Shown here piece after piece: positions 43,431 through 53,529 of a stretch of DNA of 64,000 nucleotides; the first letter of the stretch is position 1; each line of letters opens with the position of its first letter. A program made the position numbers and the translations under genes. Origin of the DNA: PHAA01 sp034927445. GTDB taxonomy: Bacteria > Bacillota > Syntrophomonadia > Syntrophomonadales > Syntrophomonadaceae. The stretch is from positions 10,974 to 74,973 of the forward strand of contig JAYFPZ010000027.1 in assembly GCA_034927445.1 (NCBI GenBank). Reading direction: 5' to 3'. Below the pieces are notes generated by a model that searched no databases, was not told where the DNA came from, and saw only the letters and a list, made by a program, of their open reading frames with translations.

Positions 43431-44294
43431 TTATTTCCTTCGAACAGGAATCCAAACTTCACTATAGGCGTAATCTTTTTTATGTTTATCCATTTTAGTA
43501 AAAGAAAAAGCGGGGGCATTGATTACTTCGTAATTGGAAGAAGAAAGCCATTCTGAATATATTTTTGCCATTGTTTCTTGTAACGCAGAAGGAAATGGTC
43601 CTTCATTCGGAAATATTGCCCAAGTGCAAGCTTCGACCGGCACTTTATTTAATAAATCACTTACTTGATTTTCAGTCGTTAAAATACCTATCAAGTGAGT
43701 TAAATCTCCTTCTTCTTTTAAGAAATTAGTGTCAGCTTCATAAGAAGCATTGACAATTTCATAAGGCTCTATATTTTGAAGAGAATGCATTTCTTCTTTT
43801 TGTTCGTCTGTTATGCTTTCGGCAAGCTTTACAATCTCGTTATTAATACCTTCAAATTGCATAGGAACACGTTTGCTTACGCCGACTAGATTAAACGCCG
43901 GTTTATCTTCAATTCTAAATTCCATAGGAATTCCTCCCTTGACGGTTATTACGAATGAAAGTTTGGGGAACGATTTGCTAATGCCTTTTTTTATTACATC
44001 CGAGGGTAAAAATCCGCTCCATTTTTTAAATGACCGCGTAAAGCCGTCAATTGACTGATAACCATATTTAAAAGCAACATCCGTTACTTTTTCTCCATGT
44101 AATAAATCCTTATTTGCTTCCGACAATTTTCTGTTTTTGATATATTCATTAAGAGTCAACCCTGAAAGATAAAAAAATATCTTTCTAAAATGATAGTCAG
44201 AGATCCCAGCATATTCAGAAATTATTTCAAGGGACAGATCATCGGTTAAATGATCTTCAATATAGTCAATCACATGATTCAATTGGTTTAACAT
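43431..44294 (-). CDS. AraC-family regulator with GyrI-like effector domain
   Basis: 287 residues from ATG 44294 (AAGGAGGTGAGATA upstream). Two HTHs at the N-terminus: LSLEIISEYAGISDYHFRKI and KVTDVAFKYGYQSIDGFTR; then a GyrI-like small-molecule-binding domain from MEFRIEDKPAFNLVGVSKR to PVRRK. Such SoxR/Rob-like proteins sense drugs or metabolites. Its targets are not evident here. Confidence 0.9.
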   Translation of the reverse strand: MLNQLNHVIDYIEDHLTDDLSLEIISEYAGISDYHFRKIFFYLSGLTLNEYIKNRKLSEANKDLLHGEKVTDVAFKYGYQSIDGFTRSFKKWSGFLPSDVIKKGISKSFPKLSFVITVKGGIPMEFRIEDKPAFNLVGVSKRVPMQFEGINNEIVKLAESITDEQKEEMHSLQNIEPYEIVNASYEADTNFLKEEGDLTHLIGILTTENQVSDLLNKVPVEACTWAIFPNEGPFPSALQETMAKIYSEWLSSSNYEVINAPAFSFTKMDKHKKDYAYSEVWIPVRRK

Positions 44295-44475
44295 TATCTC
44301 ACCTCCTTTGCATCTACATAATAACAAAGCTATTTTAACGATGCTCGACTTTCTTAACCCAAAAAATATCGAATTATTATATAAAAAGAGATAGAATACG
44401 TTCCTTATTTATTTTGGCGGTAACGAAGGAACGGGATCATTGTCACGCTTGTATCAATAACCTGTCTCATTATCA

Positions 44476-45540
44476 CTATTTAATACTTTGCACACCTGAT
44501 TTCATAACGAACTGTCTAAGAAATGGATTATACATAGCTGGGGATTTTAAATTTTTAATGAGTAAATTTAACCTGATATCCTTTATCCTCTGATTATATC
44601 TATCTAAAAATCCATCTATTCCCTCTTCCAGACTCTGGGCTAAGTATAATGAACTTTTTAATGAATAGCTGATTCCTTCTGCCGAGCTAGGGCTAATCGC
44701 CCCTGCTGCTTCACCGACCAGGGCTATACTATCCCTTCCCACACAGAGCTGCGATACCTTCCTGGGCCTATAAATATACGCCCCTTCTGTTTTTAGTTTG
44801 TTATTAAAAATAAAACCTAGCTGTGTTAGTTTTGTTTTTAATAAATTATACTTAACCCTCGTCTTCTCTCCAGGTCTAAGGGCTGCCCCTACTAATACAT
44901 AATTATCCTTTGGTATGACCCAGGAGTAGAAATCACTTATTTCTTCATCAAAAATTGCTGTGAAATAAGGCATATAATCTGTGCTTTCATACCATTCTTG
45001 AATTGCAATGTACCTGTCAGGAGTATTGGTATCTTTACCAATAGACTTCCTTATCCTGGAACAGGCACCGTCAGCACCTACGATAATTCTTGTCTTCGCC
45101 GATATCTCTTGCCCGTTATTTATATATCTGATTTCATATCCACCTGGTATTTCAGCCAAGTGTTTGAAATGTGAGTTAAATCTCTTATCAACTCCAGTTG
45201 GGAGCAAAGAAACCATCCATCTATCGAATTTGTTCCTATCCATGTTAAAATAAAATCTCTGGTACAGCCTTTCCAGATGATTAGTCAGATCAATGGTTCT
45301 TACAGCAAATAGCTGCGGATTAACCAGAATATCTTTAGGTATCCCTAAACCCAACCTTGCAATCATTTTCTGAGCATCGGGGGCCAGTAATCCGCCGCAG
45401 CATTTATTTATAAGGTTATTTGGTTTCTCATTTTCCAGGTCCCTTTTATCTATCAATAAAACTTTATATCTGTCACCGATTAATCGTGCAAGGTTAGATC
45501 CGGCAGGGCCTGCCCCTACTATTACAATATCGTACATCAT
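44476..45540 (-). CDS. Geranylgeranyl-reductase-family FAD oxidoreductase
   Basis: 354 residues. An N-terminal FAD-binding Rossmann fold DIVIVGAGPAGSNLARLI, then IIVGADGACSRIRKSI (GD motif) and ALVGEAAGAISPSSAEGIS at the flavin-contact end. Members reduce prenyl chains or other unsaturated substrates; the substrate is unknown here. Upstream is a strong palindrome, so tight regulation is likely. Confidence 0.85.
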   Translation of the reverse strand: MMYDIVIVGAGPAGSNLARLIGDRYKVLLIDKRDLENEKPNNLINKCCGGLLAPDAQKMIARLGLGIPKDILVNPQLFAVRTIDLTNHLERLYQRFYFNMDRNKFDRWMVSLLPTGVDKRFNSHFKHLAEIPGGYEIRYINNGQEISAKTRIIVGADGACSRIRKSIGKDTNTPDRYIAIQEWYESTDYMPYFTAIFDEEISDFYSWVIPKDNYVLVGAALRPGEKTRVKYNLLKTKLTQLGFIFNNKLKTEGAYIYRPRKVSQLCVGRDSIALVGEAAGAISPSSAEGISYSLKSSLYLAQSLEEGIDGFLDRYNQRIKDIRLNLLIKNLKSPAMYNPFLRQFVMKSGVQSIK

Positions 45541-45774
45541 GCAACCTCACAAAATAATTATATATTTATCATTTCAATGGCATCTTTTTACTTCAAGTAG
45601 GCAGTCTTTGGCTGCGCTGCTGCATCTCTAGCGGCTATCCAGGCAACCAAAATATACACAAAACAAGAACTGGAGTTCCAATAATAAAAACAGCTATCTT
45701 TAAAAAGAGTGTTGAACCATGTTTTATAAAAACAACAACTCACTTATTATTGTTAATATGATTTTAACACGTTT

Positions 45775-45793
45775 TTTATTGTTTAACAATAAA
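45775..45793. promoter_or_regulatory. Palindromic operator candidate
   Basis: A perfect 19-base palindrome, TTTATTGTT-T-AACAATAAA. Form and length fit a MarR- or TetR-type repressor site. Confidence 0.6.
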
Positions 45794-45893
45794 TTTTTAT
45801 TGTAACATGATATATTTTTGTTGTTATATAATTTTAAGGATTTGATTTTAAGGTTTTAAGAAAAATCTACTTGATACTAAAAATGCTAATAAA

Positions 45894-45936
45894 AATAGGG
45901 TACTGTCTCTTAAAAATACTAAAAGACAATACCCTT
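45894..45936. terminator. Terminator-like hairpin
   Basis: GGGTACTGTCT / AGACAATACCC arms enclose an AT-rich loop. It lies between the anti-sigma gene and the flavoprotein operator, isolating the two units. Confidence 0.55.
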
Positions 45937-46099
45937 ACTTTATTTATTTTACTAGTCTCTTAAAACCTTGGTATATAAGGCTTTAAGACCTATATTTGTA
46001 CTATGTTAAACCTTATTTCGATTAGTCTTTGTTGCTGATCGCTGCTTGGGCCATTGCTAGCAAAATAGACCAATCTCTATTTTTCACATTATGGAATAC

Positions 46100-46471
46100 T
46101 CAGCGTCTGCGCCAGGCGGCTTTCACGCCAAGCACTACCAAACCTATCATCAGCAGGATACCAATTAGCGCAGCGCCGGGCGCGTCATCGGTTTCCCCAA
46201 TGTAAATGCCGGCAATGCCAATCAATATGCCGATGACAAATAGGCAGATAGCGATGCCCCACGCCTTGCGCCTGACTTTCTTTAAAAAATCCACCTCTTT
46301 ATCCGTAGTTGGCGGCAGCGGTATGTTGACAGGGGATTTCATCTTTTCATAGTCCGAACGGCAGTCGTTACATTCCTTCAAATGCTGTTCGACTTCCGCT
46401 GTCGTTTCTTCGCTGAGCAGTCCGTCGACATAACCAGGCAATAAGTCTTTAACGATACAGCATTTCAACAT
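46100..46471 (-). CDS. Zinc-binding anti-sigma factor
   Basis: 123 residues. N-terminal zf-HC2 motif EVEQHLKECNDCRSDYEKM with earlier Cys residues (CC in MLKCCIVK), then two TM helices (about 70-92 and 99-118). It should hold the cognate ECF sigma at the membrane. Start overlaps the sigma stop by seven bases. Confidence 0.88.
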   Translation of the reverse strand: MLKCCIVKDLLPGYVDGLLSEETTAEVEQHLKECNDCRSDYEKMKSPVNIPLPPTTDKEVDFLKKVRRKAWGIAICLFVIGILIGIAGIYIGETDDAPGAALIGILLMIGLVVLGVKAAWRRR

Positions 46472-46947
46472 GACAACACCTCCATTATTTTTTGCTTTGC
46501 CCTATAAAAAGTTGTCCGCGCCCAGTTTTCGCTTTTGCCGAGGACTTCCCCAATTTCCGAAAAGGAGAACTCTCCGGAAAGCCTCATATGGACAACTTCT
46601 CTCATCGGCTCGCTCAAGGCATGGATTGCCTTATACAAGGATAACTTATCACTGGTCAGCAGAACCAATTGTTCAGGCGTTGATGAGCCGGGTATATCTT
46701 CAGTCAGCTCCTGCGCGGCGTGTCGGTTTCGCCTCCGCAATTCTTGATACCAGGCGTGTTTAGCAATCTGACAAAGCCAAACCGATATTTTACAGCTACC
46801 ATCATATTGACCGATAGAATAGACGGCGCGATAGAAAGTTTCCTGAGTCAGTTCTTCCGCCGTATCCGAGTCGTGAGACAGTGAGAGCAAGAACCGGTAT
46901 ACGCTTCGGGCGTGTTCTTTGTATATTTCTTCAATGCGGTCACCCAC
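46465..46947 (-). CDS. ECF-type RNA polymerase sigma factor
   Basis: 160 residues from GTG 46947. The longer ATG start at 46965 spans its own GGAGGGGGG binding site, so GTG is preferred. Region 2: SLSHDSDTAEELTQETFYR; region 4: SFSEIGEVLGKSENWART. Paired with the membrane anti-sigma encoded just downstream. Stimulus unknown. Confidence 0.9.
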   Translation of the reverse strand: MGDRIEEIYKEHARSVYRFLLSLSHDSDTAEELTQETFYRAVYSIGQYDGSCKISVWLCQIAKHAWYQELRRRNRHAAQELTEDIPGSSTPEQLVLLTSDKLSLYKAIHALSEPMREVVHMRLSGEFSFSEIGEVLGKSENWARTTFYRAKQKIMEVLSC

Positions 46948-47178
46948 TACCCCCCCTCCTTTCAATCGATTCTACTTATATATCCCAAAAATAAGAGTTT
47001 CGTTACAGAGGAAAAGTTCTTTTAAATAAAAAAGCGGAGAGAACCATTTTTCCGTTCAAAACCCCGCCTTTTATAAAATCTAATTTGCCAAATGAGTATT
47101 ATTCTCATTATCTGTAAATGCACCTAACCATATTACGTTTTATATGCATATACAATACAAAACCTTTAGCAAGAATAG

Positions 47179-47217
47179 AAACAGGGTATCGCAGCTTTAT
47201 CGTGCAATACCCTGTTT
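47179..47217 (-). terminator. Terminator after ppdK
   Basis: Perfect 11-base arms AAACAGGGTAT / ATACCCTGTTT flank a 17-base loop; the flanks are T-rich, moderate for Rho-independent termination. Confidence 0.65.
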
Positions 47218-47246
47218 TAATTGTTACATATACACTTTTACTTTGG

Positions 47247-49895
47247 TTATTTCTTCGCTTTCAACGCTGCCTGAGCTGCCGCCAAGCGGGCAATAGGAAT
47301 CCGGTAGGGCGAGCAGCTTACATAATTAAGGCCGATCAGATGACAAAACTCAACCGAACTGGGCTCGCCACCATGCTCGCCGCATATCCCCATGAGTATT
47401 CCCGGCCTGGTATTCCGCGCTTTTTCCACCGCCATTTTCATCAGAGCACCTACTCCCTTGCGGTCGAGCACGGCAAAGGGATTGTCTTTCAGCACCTTTC
47501 TTTCCAGGTAAACCGGGATAAACTTGCCCTCAGCGTCATCCCGGCTGAAGCCCAGGGTAGTTTGGGTCAAATCGTTGGTGCCAAACGAGAAGAATTCAGC
47601 CTGTTCAGCAATTTCATCAGCCACAACGCAAGCCCGAGGCAGTTCCAGCATAGTTCCCAGCACAAAGTTCAGTTCCATCTGGTTCTCCTTTTTAACCTCT
47701 TCATATACCTTGAGTATATCTTCCCGGAGCAAAGTAAATTCTGCTTTATCCATTACCAAGGGTATTTCCACTTCAGTGAAGGTTTCAATACCTTCCTTTT
47801 TCAATTGACACTTAGCTTCAAAAATAGCCCGAGCCTGCATAATATATATCTCGGGATAGGTCAGACCCAGGCGGCAGCCGCGGTGCCCCAGCATGGGATT
47901 GGCCTCCTGCAGTTTATGGATCTTCTTCAGCAATTCCTCTTTGGCAAATATCTCATATTGGCTGGCATTGGCATGTTTCATCTCCGCGATTTCCAGCATC
48001 AGCGATTCATGATCGGGCAGGAATTCGTGCAGAGGCGGGTCCAACAGCCGGATGGTAACCGGGAAGGGGGCCATGGCTTTCAGGATGCCATAGAAGTCGT
48101 CCCGCTGGAAAGGCAGCAGCTTGGCCAGGGCGGTCTCACGGTCGGCCAAAGTCTCAGCCAGTATCATCTCCTGCACAATGGGCAATCTTTCCTGGGCCAT
48201 AAACATATGCTCAGTACGGCACAGCCCGATGCCTTCAGCTCCAAACGCTCTGGCTTTGGCCGCATCTTCAGGCGTATCGGCATTGGCTCTTACTGCCAGC
48301 CGCTTGGTTTCGTTGGCCCATCCCAGAAGGGTTTCAAACTCATCGGACAGGGTCGGCTCAATCATAGGCACCTCTCCCAGCATAACTTTGCCGGTGGCGC
48401 CGTCTACCGTAATAATGTCCCCTTCTTTGACCACCAAATCATTAACGGTAAATTGTTTGGCTTCAACATCTATCTTAATACTCTCACAGCCGCACACACA
48501 CGGTTTGCCCATGCCGCGGGCCACAACTGCCGCGTGGGAAGTCATGCCGCCGCGGGCGGTTAAAACCCCTTCCGCCCGTACGATGCCGTGGATGTCATCC
48601 GGAGCGGTTTCATTCCGGACCAGGACAACCTTTTCACCAGCTTCGCCGAGTTTTTCAGCCACATCGGCGTCAAGGACAACCTTGCCGCAGGCAGCGCCGG
48701 GTGAAGCAGGCAGACCCTGGGCAATCGGCTGTAATTGCACGGAATTGTCAATTTGACGGTGCAGGAGCTGGTCAATCTGTTCCGGGTCAACTCTAAGCAG
48801 AGCTTCTTCTCTACTGATCAACCCTTCATTTACCATGTCAACCGCAATTTTAACGGCTGCCCGGGCGGTCCTTTTGCCGTTCCGGGTCTGCAGCATATAC
48901 AAAGTCCCCTTTTCCACGGTAAATTCTATATCCTGCATATCACGATAATGCTGCTCCAGATTGTGGCAGGTATTGATAAATTGTTCATATACCGACGGCA
49001 GGCCTTCTTTTAAACGGGAAATGGGCAAAGGGGTTCTGATCCCTGCCACCACATCCTCGCCCTGTGCATTTACCAGAAACTCACCATATAATTCCTTTGA
49101 ACCCGTTGACGGGCTGCGGGTGAATGCCACTCCGGTACCGCAGTCTTCACCCAGGTTGCCAAAGGCCATACATTGAACATTTACTGCTGTACCGAGGTCG
49201 TCGGCAATTTTATTCAACCGGCGGTAGACAATGGCCCGCTGATTATTCCAGGAACCAAACACGGCTTTGATCGACATGGTAAGCTGCTCCAATACATCCT
49301 GAGGGAAGTTGAAGCCTTTTTCCGTATGTACCAGGGCTTTATATTCCTTAATGATTTCTTTTAAATCGTTAGCCGGGATCTCATAATCAAAAATAATTCC
49401 TAATCTGCGTTTATATTTTTCTACGATCTCTTCAAAGGCAGCATGTTCTATTTCCAGTACTACATCACTAAACATCTGGATAAAACGGCGATAGCAGTCA
49501 AAAGCAAACCGGTCGTCGCCTGATAAGCTGGCCAATCCCTGAACCGTTTCATCATTTAATCCCAGATTTAGAATAGTATCCATCATACCGGGCATGGATA
49601 CGGCTGCGCCTGATCTTACCGAGACCAACAGGGGGTTTTCCCGGTCCCCGAATTTCTTCCCGGTTTTTGCCTCCAATTTATTCAGGGCAGCAACTGCCGA
49701 CTCCCACATACCTTGCGGGAAGGTCTGGTTAAGTGCCAGATATTCATTACAAGCCTCGGCGGTTATGGTGAATCCAGGCGGCACCGGCAGCCCGATCCGG
49801 GTCATTTCAGCCAGGTTGGCCCCTTTCCCTCCTAAAATCGCGCGCATTTCTGATGTTCCTTCTTCAAACATATAGACGAACTTTTTGTTAGACAT
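47247..49895 (-). CDS. ppdK: Pyruvate, phosphate dikinase
   Basis: 882 residues. PPDK interconverts PEP, AMP and PPi with pyruvate, ATP and Pi, used in glycolysis and gluconeogenesis of anaerobes. ATP-grasp start GGKGANLAEMTRIGLPVPPG, the phosphohistidine domain GGMTSHAAVVARGMGKPC, and the PEP/pyruvate barrel ending GICGEHGGEPSS. Length is standard. The gene starts eight bases before the end of ppsR, so the enzyme and its regulator are coupled. Confidence 0.98.
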   Translation of the reverse strand: MSNKKFVYMFEEGTSEMRAILGGKGANLAEMTRIGLPVPPGFTITAEACNEYLALNQTFPQGMWESAVAALNKLEAKTGKKFGDRENPLLVSVRSGAAVSMPGMMDTILNLGLNDETVQGLASLSGDDRFAFDCYRRFIQMFSDVVLEIEHAAFEEIVEKYKRRLGIIFDYEIPANDLKEIIKEYKALVHTEKGFNFPQDVLEQLTMSIKAVFGSWNNQRAIVYRRLNKIADDLGTAVNVQCMAFGNLGEDCGTGVAFTRSPSTGSKELYGEFLVNAQGEDVVAGIRTPLPISRLKEGLPSVYEQFINTCHNLEQHYRDMQDIEFTVEKGTLYMLQTRNGKRTARAAVKIAVDMVNEGLISREEALLRVDPEQIDQLLHRQIDNSVQLQPIAQGLPASPGAACGKVVLDADVAEKLGEAGEKVVLVRNETAPDDIHGIVRAEGVLTARGGMTSHAAVVARGMGKPCVCGCESIKIDVEAKQFTVNDLVVKEGDIITVDGATGKVMLGEVPMIEPTLSDEFETLLGWANETKRLAVRANADTPEDAAKARAFGAEGIGLCRTEHMFMAQERLPIVQEMILAETLADRETALAKLLPFQRDDFYGILKAMAPFPVTIRLLDPPLHEFLPDHESLMLEIAEMKHANASQYEIFAKEELLKKIHKLQEANPMLGHRGCRLGLTYPEIYIMQARAIFEAKCQLKKEGIETFTEVEIPLVMDKAEFTLLREDILKVYEEVKKENQMELNFVLGTMLELPRACVVADEIAEQAEFFSFGTNDLTQTTLGFSRDDAEGKFIPVYLERKVLKDNPFAVLDRKGVGALMKMAVEKARNTRPGILMGICGEHGGEPSSVEFCHLIGLNYVSCSPYRIPIARLAAAQAALKAKK

Positions 49896-50709
49896 TACTT
49901 AACCTCCTATAGTAGATTTCTAATATTTTACTGGCTGTCTCTTCCACTGCGCGATTCGTGACGTCAATAACCGGACAGCCCAGTTTCTTCATTATTTTAT
50001 TGGCAAAATCCAGCTCTTCCAATATGCGTTCAAAATTGGCGTAACTGGCCTGGCCGCTTAATCCCAGAGTTTTCAGACGTTCCGCCCGTATATTGTTTAA
50101 TAATTCGGGGTTTATCACCAACCCGATAACTTTACCCCGTTTAACCTTAAACAGTTCATCCGGAGGAGTAACCTCCGGAACCAGAGGCACATTAGCCACT
50201 TTAATCCGTTTATGGGCCAGATACATGGACAACGGTGTTTTAGAGGTGCGGGAGACGCCCACTAAAACAATGTCGGCTTGGGTTATCCCGCGGGGGTCCT
50301 TGCCGTCATCATAACGCACCGCAAATTCAACCGCCTCTACCCGACGATAATACATCTCGTCCACTTTCCTCAACAAGCCCGGTTCACGTTTGGGGGCCAA
50401 ATGGCTGGCTTCTTCAAAAGCCAATATTATCGGCCCGAGGATGTCAACACAGACCACTCCGGCCTCGGCCGCTTCGTGCCGGAGGAAATCCGCCAGCTCA
50501 TCCAGAACCAGCGTATAGGCAATTAAAAAATTGTTTTCAACTGCTTGATGAACGATTTCTGAAAGGGTAGCCTTGTCAGATATATTAGGAATCTGTCTGA
50601 TTTCCATACTTCCAGAGTTAAACTGGCTGGCGGCGGCTCTTACTACCATCTCAGCCGTCTCACCAATGGAATCCGATACAATAAAAACCCCCGGTAAATG
50701 ATTTGCCAA
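49888..50709 (-). CDS. ppsR: PPDK regulatory protein (kinase/pyrophosphorylase, YqfL family)
   Basis: 273 residues, DUF299 family. It inactivates PPDK by ADP-dependent Thr phosphorylation and reactivates it by Pi-dependent dephosphorylation. The P-loop-like GVSRTSKTPLSMYLA and YARGxx-like C-terminal region are visible; SDSIGETAEMVVRAA is the family start. Directly upstream of ppdK, matching its role. Confidence 0.95.
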   Translation of the reverse strand: MANHLPGVFIVSDSIGETAEMVVRAAASQFNSGSMEIRQIPNISDKATLSEIVHQAVENNFLIAYTLVLDELADFLRHEAAEAGVVCVDILGPIILAFEEASHLAPKREPGLLRKVDEMYYRRVEAVEFAVRYDDGKDPRGITQADIVLVGVSRTSKTPLSMYLAHKRIKVANVPLVPEVTPPDELFKVKRGKVIGLVINPELLNNIRAERLKTLGLSGQASYANFERILEELDFANKIMKKLGCPVIDVTNRAVEETASKILEIYYRRLSNV

Positions 50710-50727
50710 ATTTCCTAACCTCCTCGA

Positions 50728-51378
50728 TTATTTAAAGGCCAGATCCAAAAACAAGCGAGTTATATTGGTTTTGGTGACCCTGCCCACAACCTCGTAGCTC
50801 TCTTCACCTGGCGCCCCGATAAATCTTTTTACCACCGGCAAGGAATCAACTTCATGTTCCACAATCTTTTTTACCGCCTCCACTACTGTATCCTCACAAT
50901 CGGCAGTAATAACATTGGGCATACGGGTCATAATCACACTCACCGGGACCTGGTGAATGTCAACCTTACCCAGGGTGGTCTTTAAGAGATCTTTGCGCGA
51001 GACCAGTCCTGCCAGATAATTATCATCATCTACAACAAAAATACTACCAGTGTCCTCTAAAAACAAAGTTACTATGGCATCATAAATACTGCATTTTTCT
51101 TTGACCACGACCGCCATCGACATAATATCCTTGACCCGGTACAGGTTCAGAATCTTTCTGATTTGATTGTTGGCCCCATCGGCTTTGTATGTATAGCCTA
51201 CCCGGGGTTTAGCTTCCAGGTAACCGGACATGGTTAGAACTGCCAAATCAGGCCGCAGGGCGGCCCTAGTCACCTCCAACAGTTCCGCAATGCTTTCGCC
51301 GGTAATAGGTCCATAATTTTTGACTATGTCCAGGATTTTTTCTTGGCGTTCATTTAACTCGATTTTTTTCACCACCAA
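50728..51378 (-). CDS. ccpN: CcpN-like HTH-CBS transcription repressor
   Basis: 216 residues: an N-terminal HTH (ITGESIAELLEVTRAALRPD) and two CBS domains (VKEKCSIYDAIVTLFLED; MPNVITADCEDTVVEAV). CcpN of Bacillus represses gluconeogenic genes and its CBS pair senses adenine nucleotides. Its place next to PPDK and its regulator supports control of carbon flux. Name given by synteny (ccpN-yqfL). Confidence 0.85.
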   Translation of the reverse strand: MVVKKIELNERQEKILDIVKNYGPITGESIAELLEVTRAALRPDLAVLTMSGYLEAKPRVGYTYKADGANNQIRKILNLYRVKDIMSMAVVVKEKCSIYDAIVTLFLEDTGSIFVVDDDNYLAGLVSRKDLLKTTLGKVDIHQVPVSVIMTRMPNVITADCEDTVVEAVKKIVEHEVDSLPVVKRFIGAPGEESYEVVGRVTKTNITRLFLDLAFK

Positions 51379-51459
51379 TTATGCTATACTTTTTGGGTAA
51401 AACCACACTAATTATATATACTATATAGACTAAAAAAATCCTGTTTGCAAGTAAATTTT

Positions 51460-53529
51460 TTATGGCAGAACTTTGCTGAAATCCGCCCAAGCATTGCATA
51501 ACCCCGCAATACTCTTCAGCAGACCCAACCGGGCTGCCTTTAATTCCTCATCTTCTACCATTACCATTACCGCCTCAAAGAATTGGTCGATTTCTGCCCG
51601 TATCCCGGCCAGTTTTTTCATTCCTTCAGCATATTGCCGTTCGGTTACCGACTTCTCTATAACCGGTTTTAAGCGCTGACAGCTTTGATAAAGCGTTTTT
51701 TCACTGGGATCGATCAGAACCTCCGCTTTAACTGCATCACTGCCCCATTTTTTGGAAAGGTTATAGGAGCGGTTAAATACTACCAGGAAATCCTCCCAAT
51801 AGCCGGAATCTTTAAAATCGCGAACCGCCTCGGCCCTTAGCATTACCTGGTTCAAATCGCCGCCTGACTGGTACAGCACCGCATCTATAACATCATACGA
51901 CAGACCACGTTCCAACATGACTCCCCGCATTCTTTGCAGGATGAAATCGATAAGATCGGCACATGTTTCCTCAAGGTTTTTCTCGGGTTTTATAGCGGCC
52001 AGACTTTGATAAACCTGATCGATCAAAACCCGCAAATCGATCTTTAACCCCAGATCGATAATAATATTTACTATCCCCAGAGCCTGCCGCCGCAAAGCGT
52101 AGGGATCCTGAGACCCGGAGGGCTTGATGCCAATCGCAAAGAACGCGGTCAGGTTATATATCTTTTCAGCCAGGGCCAGAATTATTCCAGTTTCTGATGC
52201 CGGCAACCGGTCCCCGGCAAATCGAGGAAGGTAGTGTTCCAGTATGGCCTCAGCCACCTCAGTATCCTCTCCCCCGTTTAAGGCATAATAGCGTCCCATA
52301 ATACCCTGCAGTTCCGGAAACTCATATACCATATTACTGAGCAAATCAGCCTTGCAGAGATAAGCTGCCCTATCAGTTTTTTGCGAATCGCTTAAATGAT
52401 ATTCTTTACTTATAAAATTGGCTAGCTTGCGCAGGCGCTCGACTTTGTCCAGAACACTGCCCAGCCTTTCATGGAACAGGACATTGCCAAGTCCCGGTAC
52501 CAATCCCTCCAGCGCTTTGCCGGTATCTTCCTTCCAGAAGAACAAAGCGTCTTCCAGGCGGGCTTTCAGTACCCTCTCGTTGCCAGCCTTAACCATACCC
52601 AGGCTGTAATCGGTGCCGTTTCTGACCCCCACAAAACCAGGCATAAGCTGGTTGTCGACATCAAATACGGGGAAATAGCGCTGGTGGGCAATCATGCTGG
52701 TGGTCAGCACTTCCGGCGGGACCTGAAGATAGGACGGGGAAAACTCTCCATAGAAAGCGGTCGGGTACTCCAGTAAGAAGGATATTTCCTCAAGCAAATC
52801 TTCATTTTCCATGGCTTTGCCGCCGGCCGCTGCCGCAGCCTGCTGAACCTGCTGCCAGATCAGTTCTTTCCTTTCTTGCTGGTCTACGATCACGTAGTTT
52901 TCACGCAAGCGGGTAAAATAATCATCTATGCCTTGGGTGGCAATAGCCCCCTGGGAAAGAAAACGATGCCCCATGGTATAATTTTGGGTTGACACATTTT
53001 CAATTTGCAAAGGCAGCAGCTTATCCCCGTAATAGGCCAACAGCCAGCGTATCGGCCGGCCAAATTTTGATTGGTAGTAAGCCCAGCGCATAAATTTGGG
53101 AAAGGGCAGGTCAAAAATAACTTTCAACAAGATGCCCGGCAGCAAATCTTCGGTTAACCCCCCTTTCTCCGGTTTGACCGCAAATACGTACTCCACTCCG
53201 GCTACTTCCTGAATTTGCAGCTCGGCCACATCGATTCCCTGGCTGCGGGCAAAACCCTGGGCCGCTTTGCTGGGTTTTCCGGCTTGGTCAAAGGCGGCTT
53301 GTTTTTTAGGACCCCTGAATTCAAGAACCGCATCATGCTGGGTCTCGGCCACCCCCTTAACATGCAATACCAAACGGCGGGGAGTGCCTAAAGTGCGCAC
53401 CGAGGTATAGTCAATGCGTTTTTCCGTCAGTATTTTTTCAGTCAGGGTTTTCATTTCAGCTAAAGCCGGACTCATAAAAGGAGCCGGCATTTCTTCCACC
53501 CCGATTTCCAGTAACAAATCCTTTGCCAT
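51460..53529 (-). CDS. glyS: Glycyl-tRNA synthetase beta subunit
   Basis: 689 residues; begins DLLLEIGVEEMPAPFM, has GRPIRWLLAYYGDKLLP and HQRYFPVFD in the tRNA-contact N-domain, an HD-like insert, and the anticodon-binding C-terminal part. It overlaps glyQ by one base. Works as alpha2beta2 with GlyQ; both are controlled by the T-box upstream of glyQ. Confidence 0.97.
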   Translation of the reverse strand: MAKDLLLEIGVEEMPAPFMSPALAEMKTLTEKILTEKRIDYTSVRTLGTPRRLVLHVKGVAETQHDAVLEFRGPKKQAAFDQAGKPSKAAQGFARSQGIDVAELQIQEVAGVEYVFAVKPEKGGLTEDLLPGILLKVIFDLPFPKFMRWAYYQSKFGRPIRWLLAYYGDKLLPLQIENVSTQNYTMGHRFLSQGAIATQGIDDYFTRLRENYVIVDQQERKELIWQQVQQAAAAAGGKAMENEDLLEEISFLLEYPTAFYGEFSPSYLQVPPEVLTTSMIAHQRYFPVFDVDNQLMPGFVGVRNGTDYSLGMVKAGNERVLKARLEDALFFWKEDTGKALEGLVPGLGNVLFHERLGSVLDKVERLRKLANFISKEYHLSDSQKTDRAAYLCKADLLSNMVYEFPELQGIMGRYYALNGGEDTEVAEAILEHYLPRFAGDRLPASETGIILALAEKIYNLTAFFAIGIKPSGSQDPYALRRQALGIVNIIIDLGLKIDLRVLIDQVYQSLAAIKPEKNLEETCADLIDFILQRMRGVMLERGLSYDVIDAVLYQSGGDLNQVMLRAEAVRDFKDSGYWEDFLVVFNRSYNLSKKWGSDAVKAEVLIDPSEKTLYQSCQRLKPVIEKSVTERQYAEGMKKLAGIRAEIDQFFEAVMVMVEDEELKAARLGLLKSIAGLCNAWADFSKVLP

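Larger units (their letters stand above)
45541..46099. other. Regulatory gap upstream of the flavoprotein gene
   Basis: No gene is seen. It holds the palindrome at 45775-45793 with related TTATTGT half-sites on each side (about 45754 and 45797), and a hairpin at 45894-45936. Confidence 0.5.

Noticed and set aside
47118..48563. 481-codon rightward open frame opposite ppdK
   Set aside because: Antisense to a clear PPDK gene; composition is a shadow of the real frame with no family resemblance.
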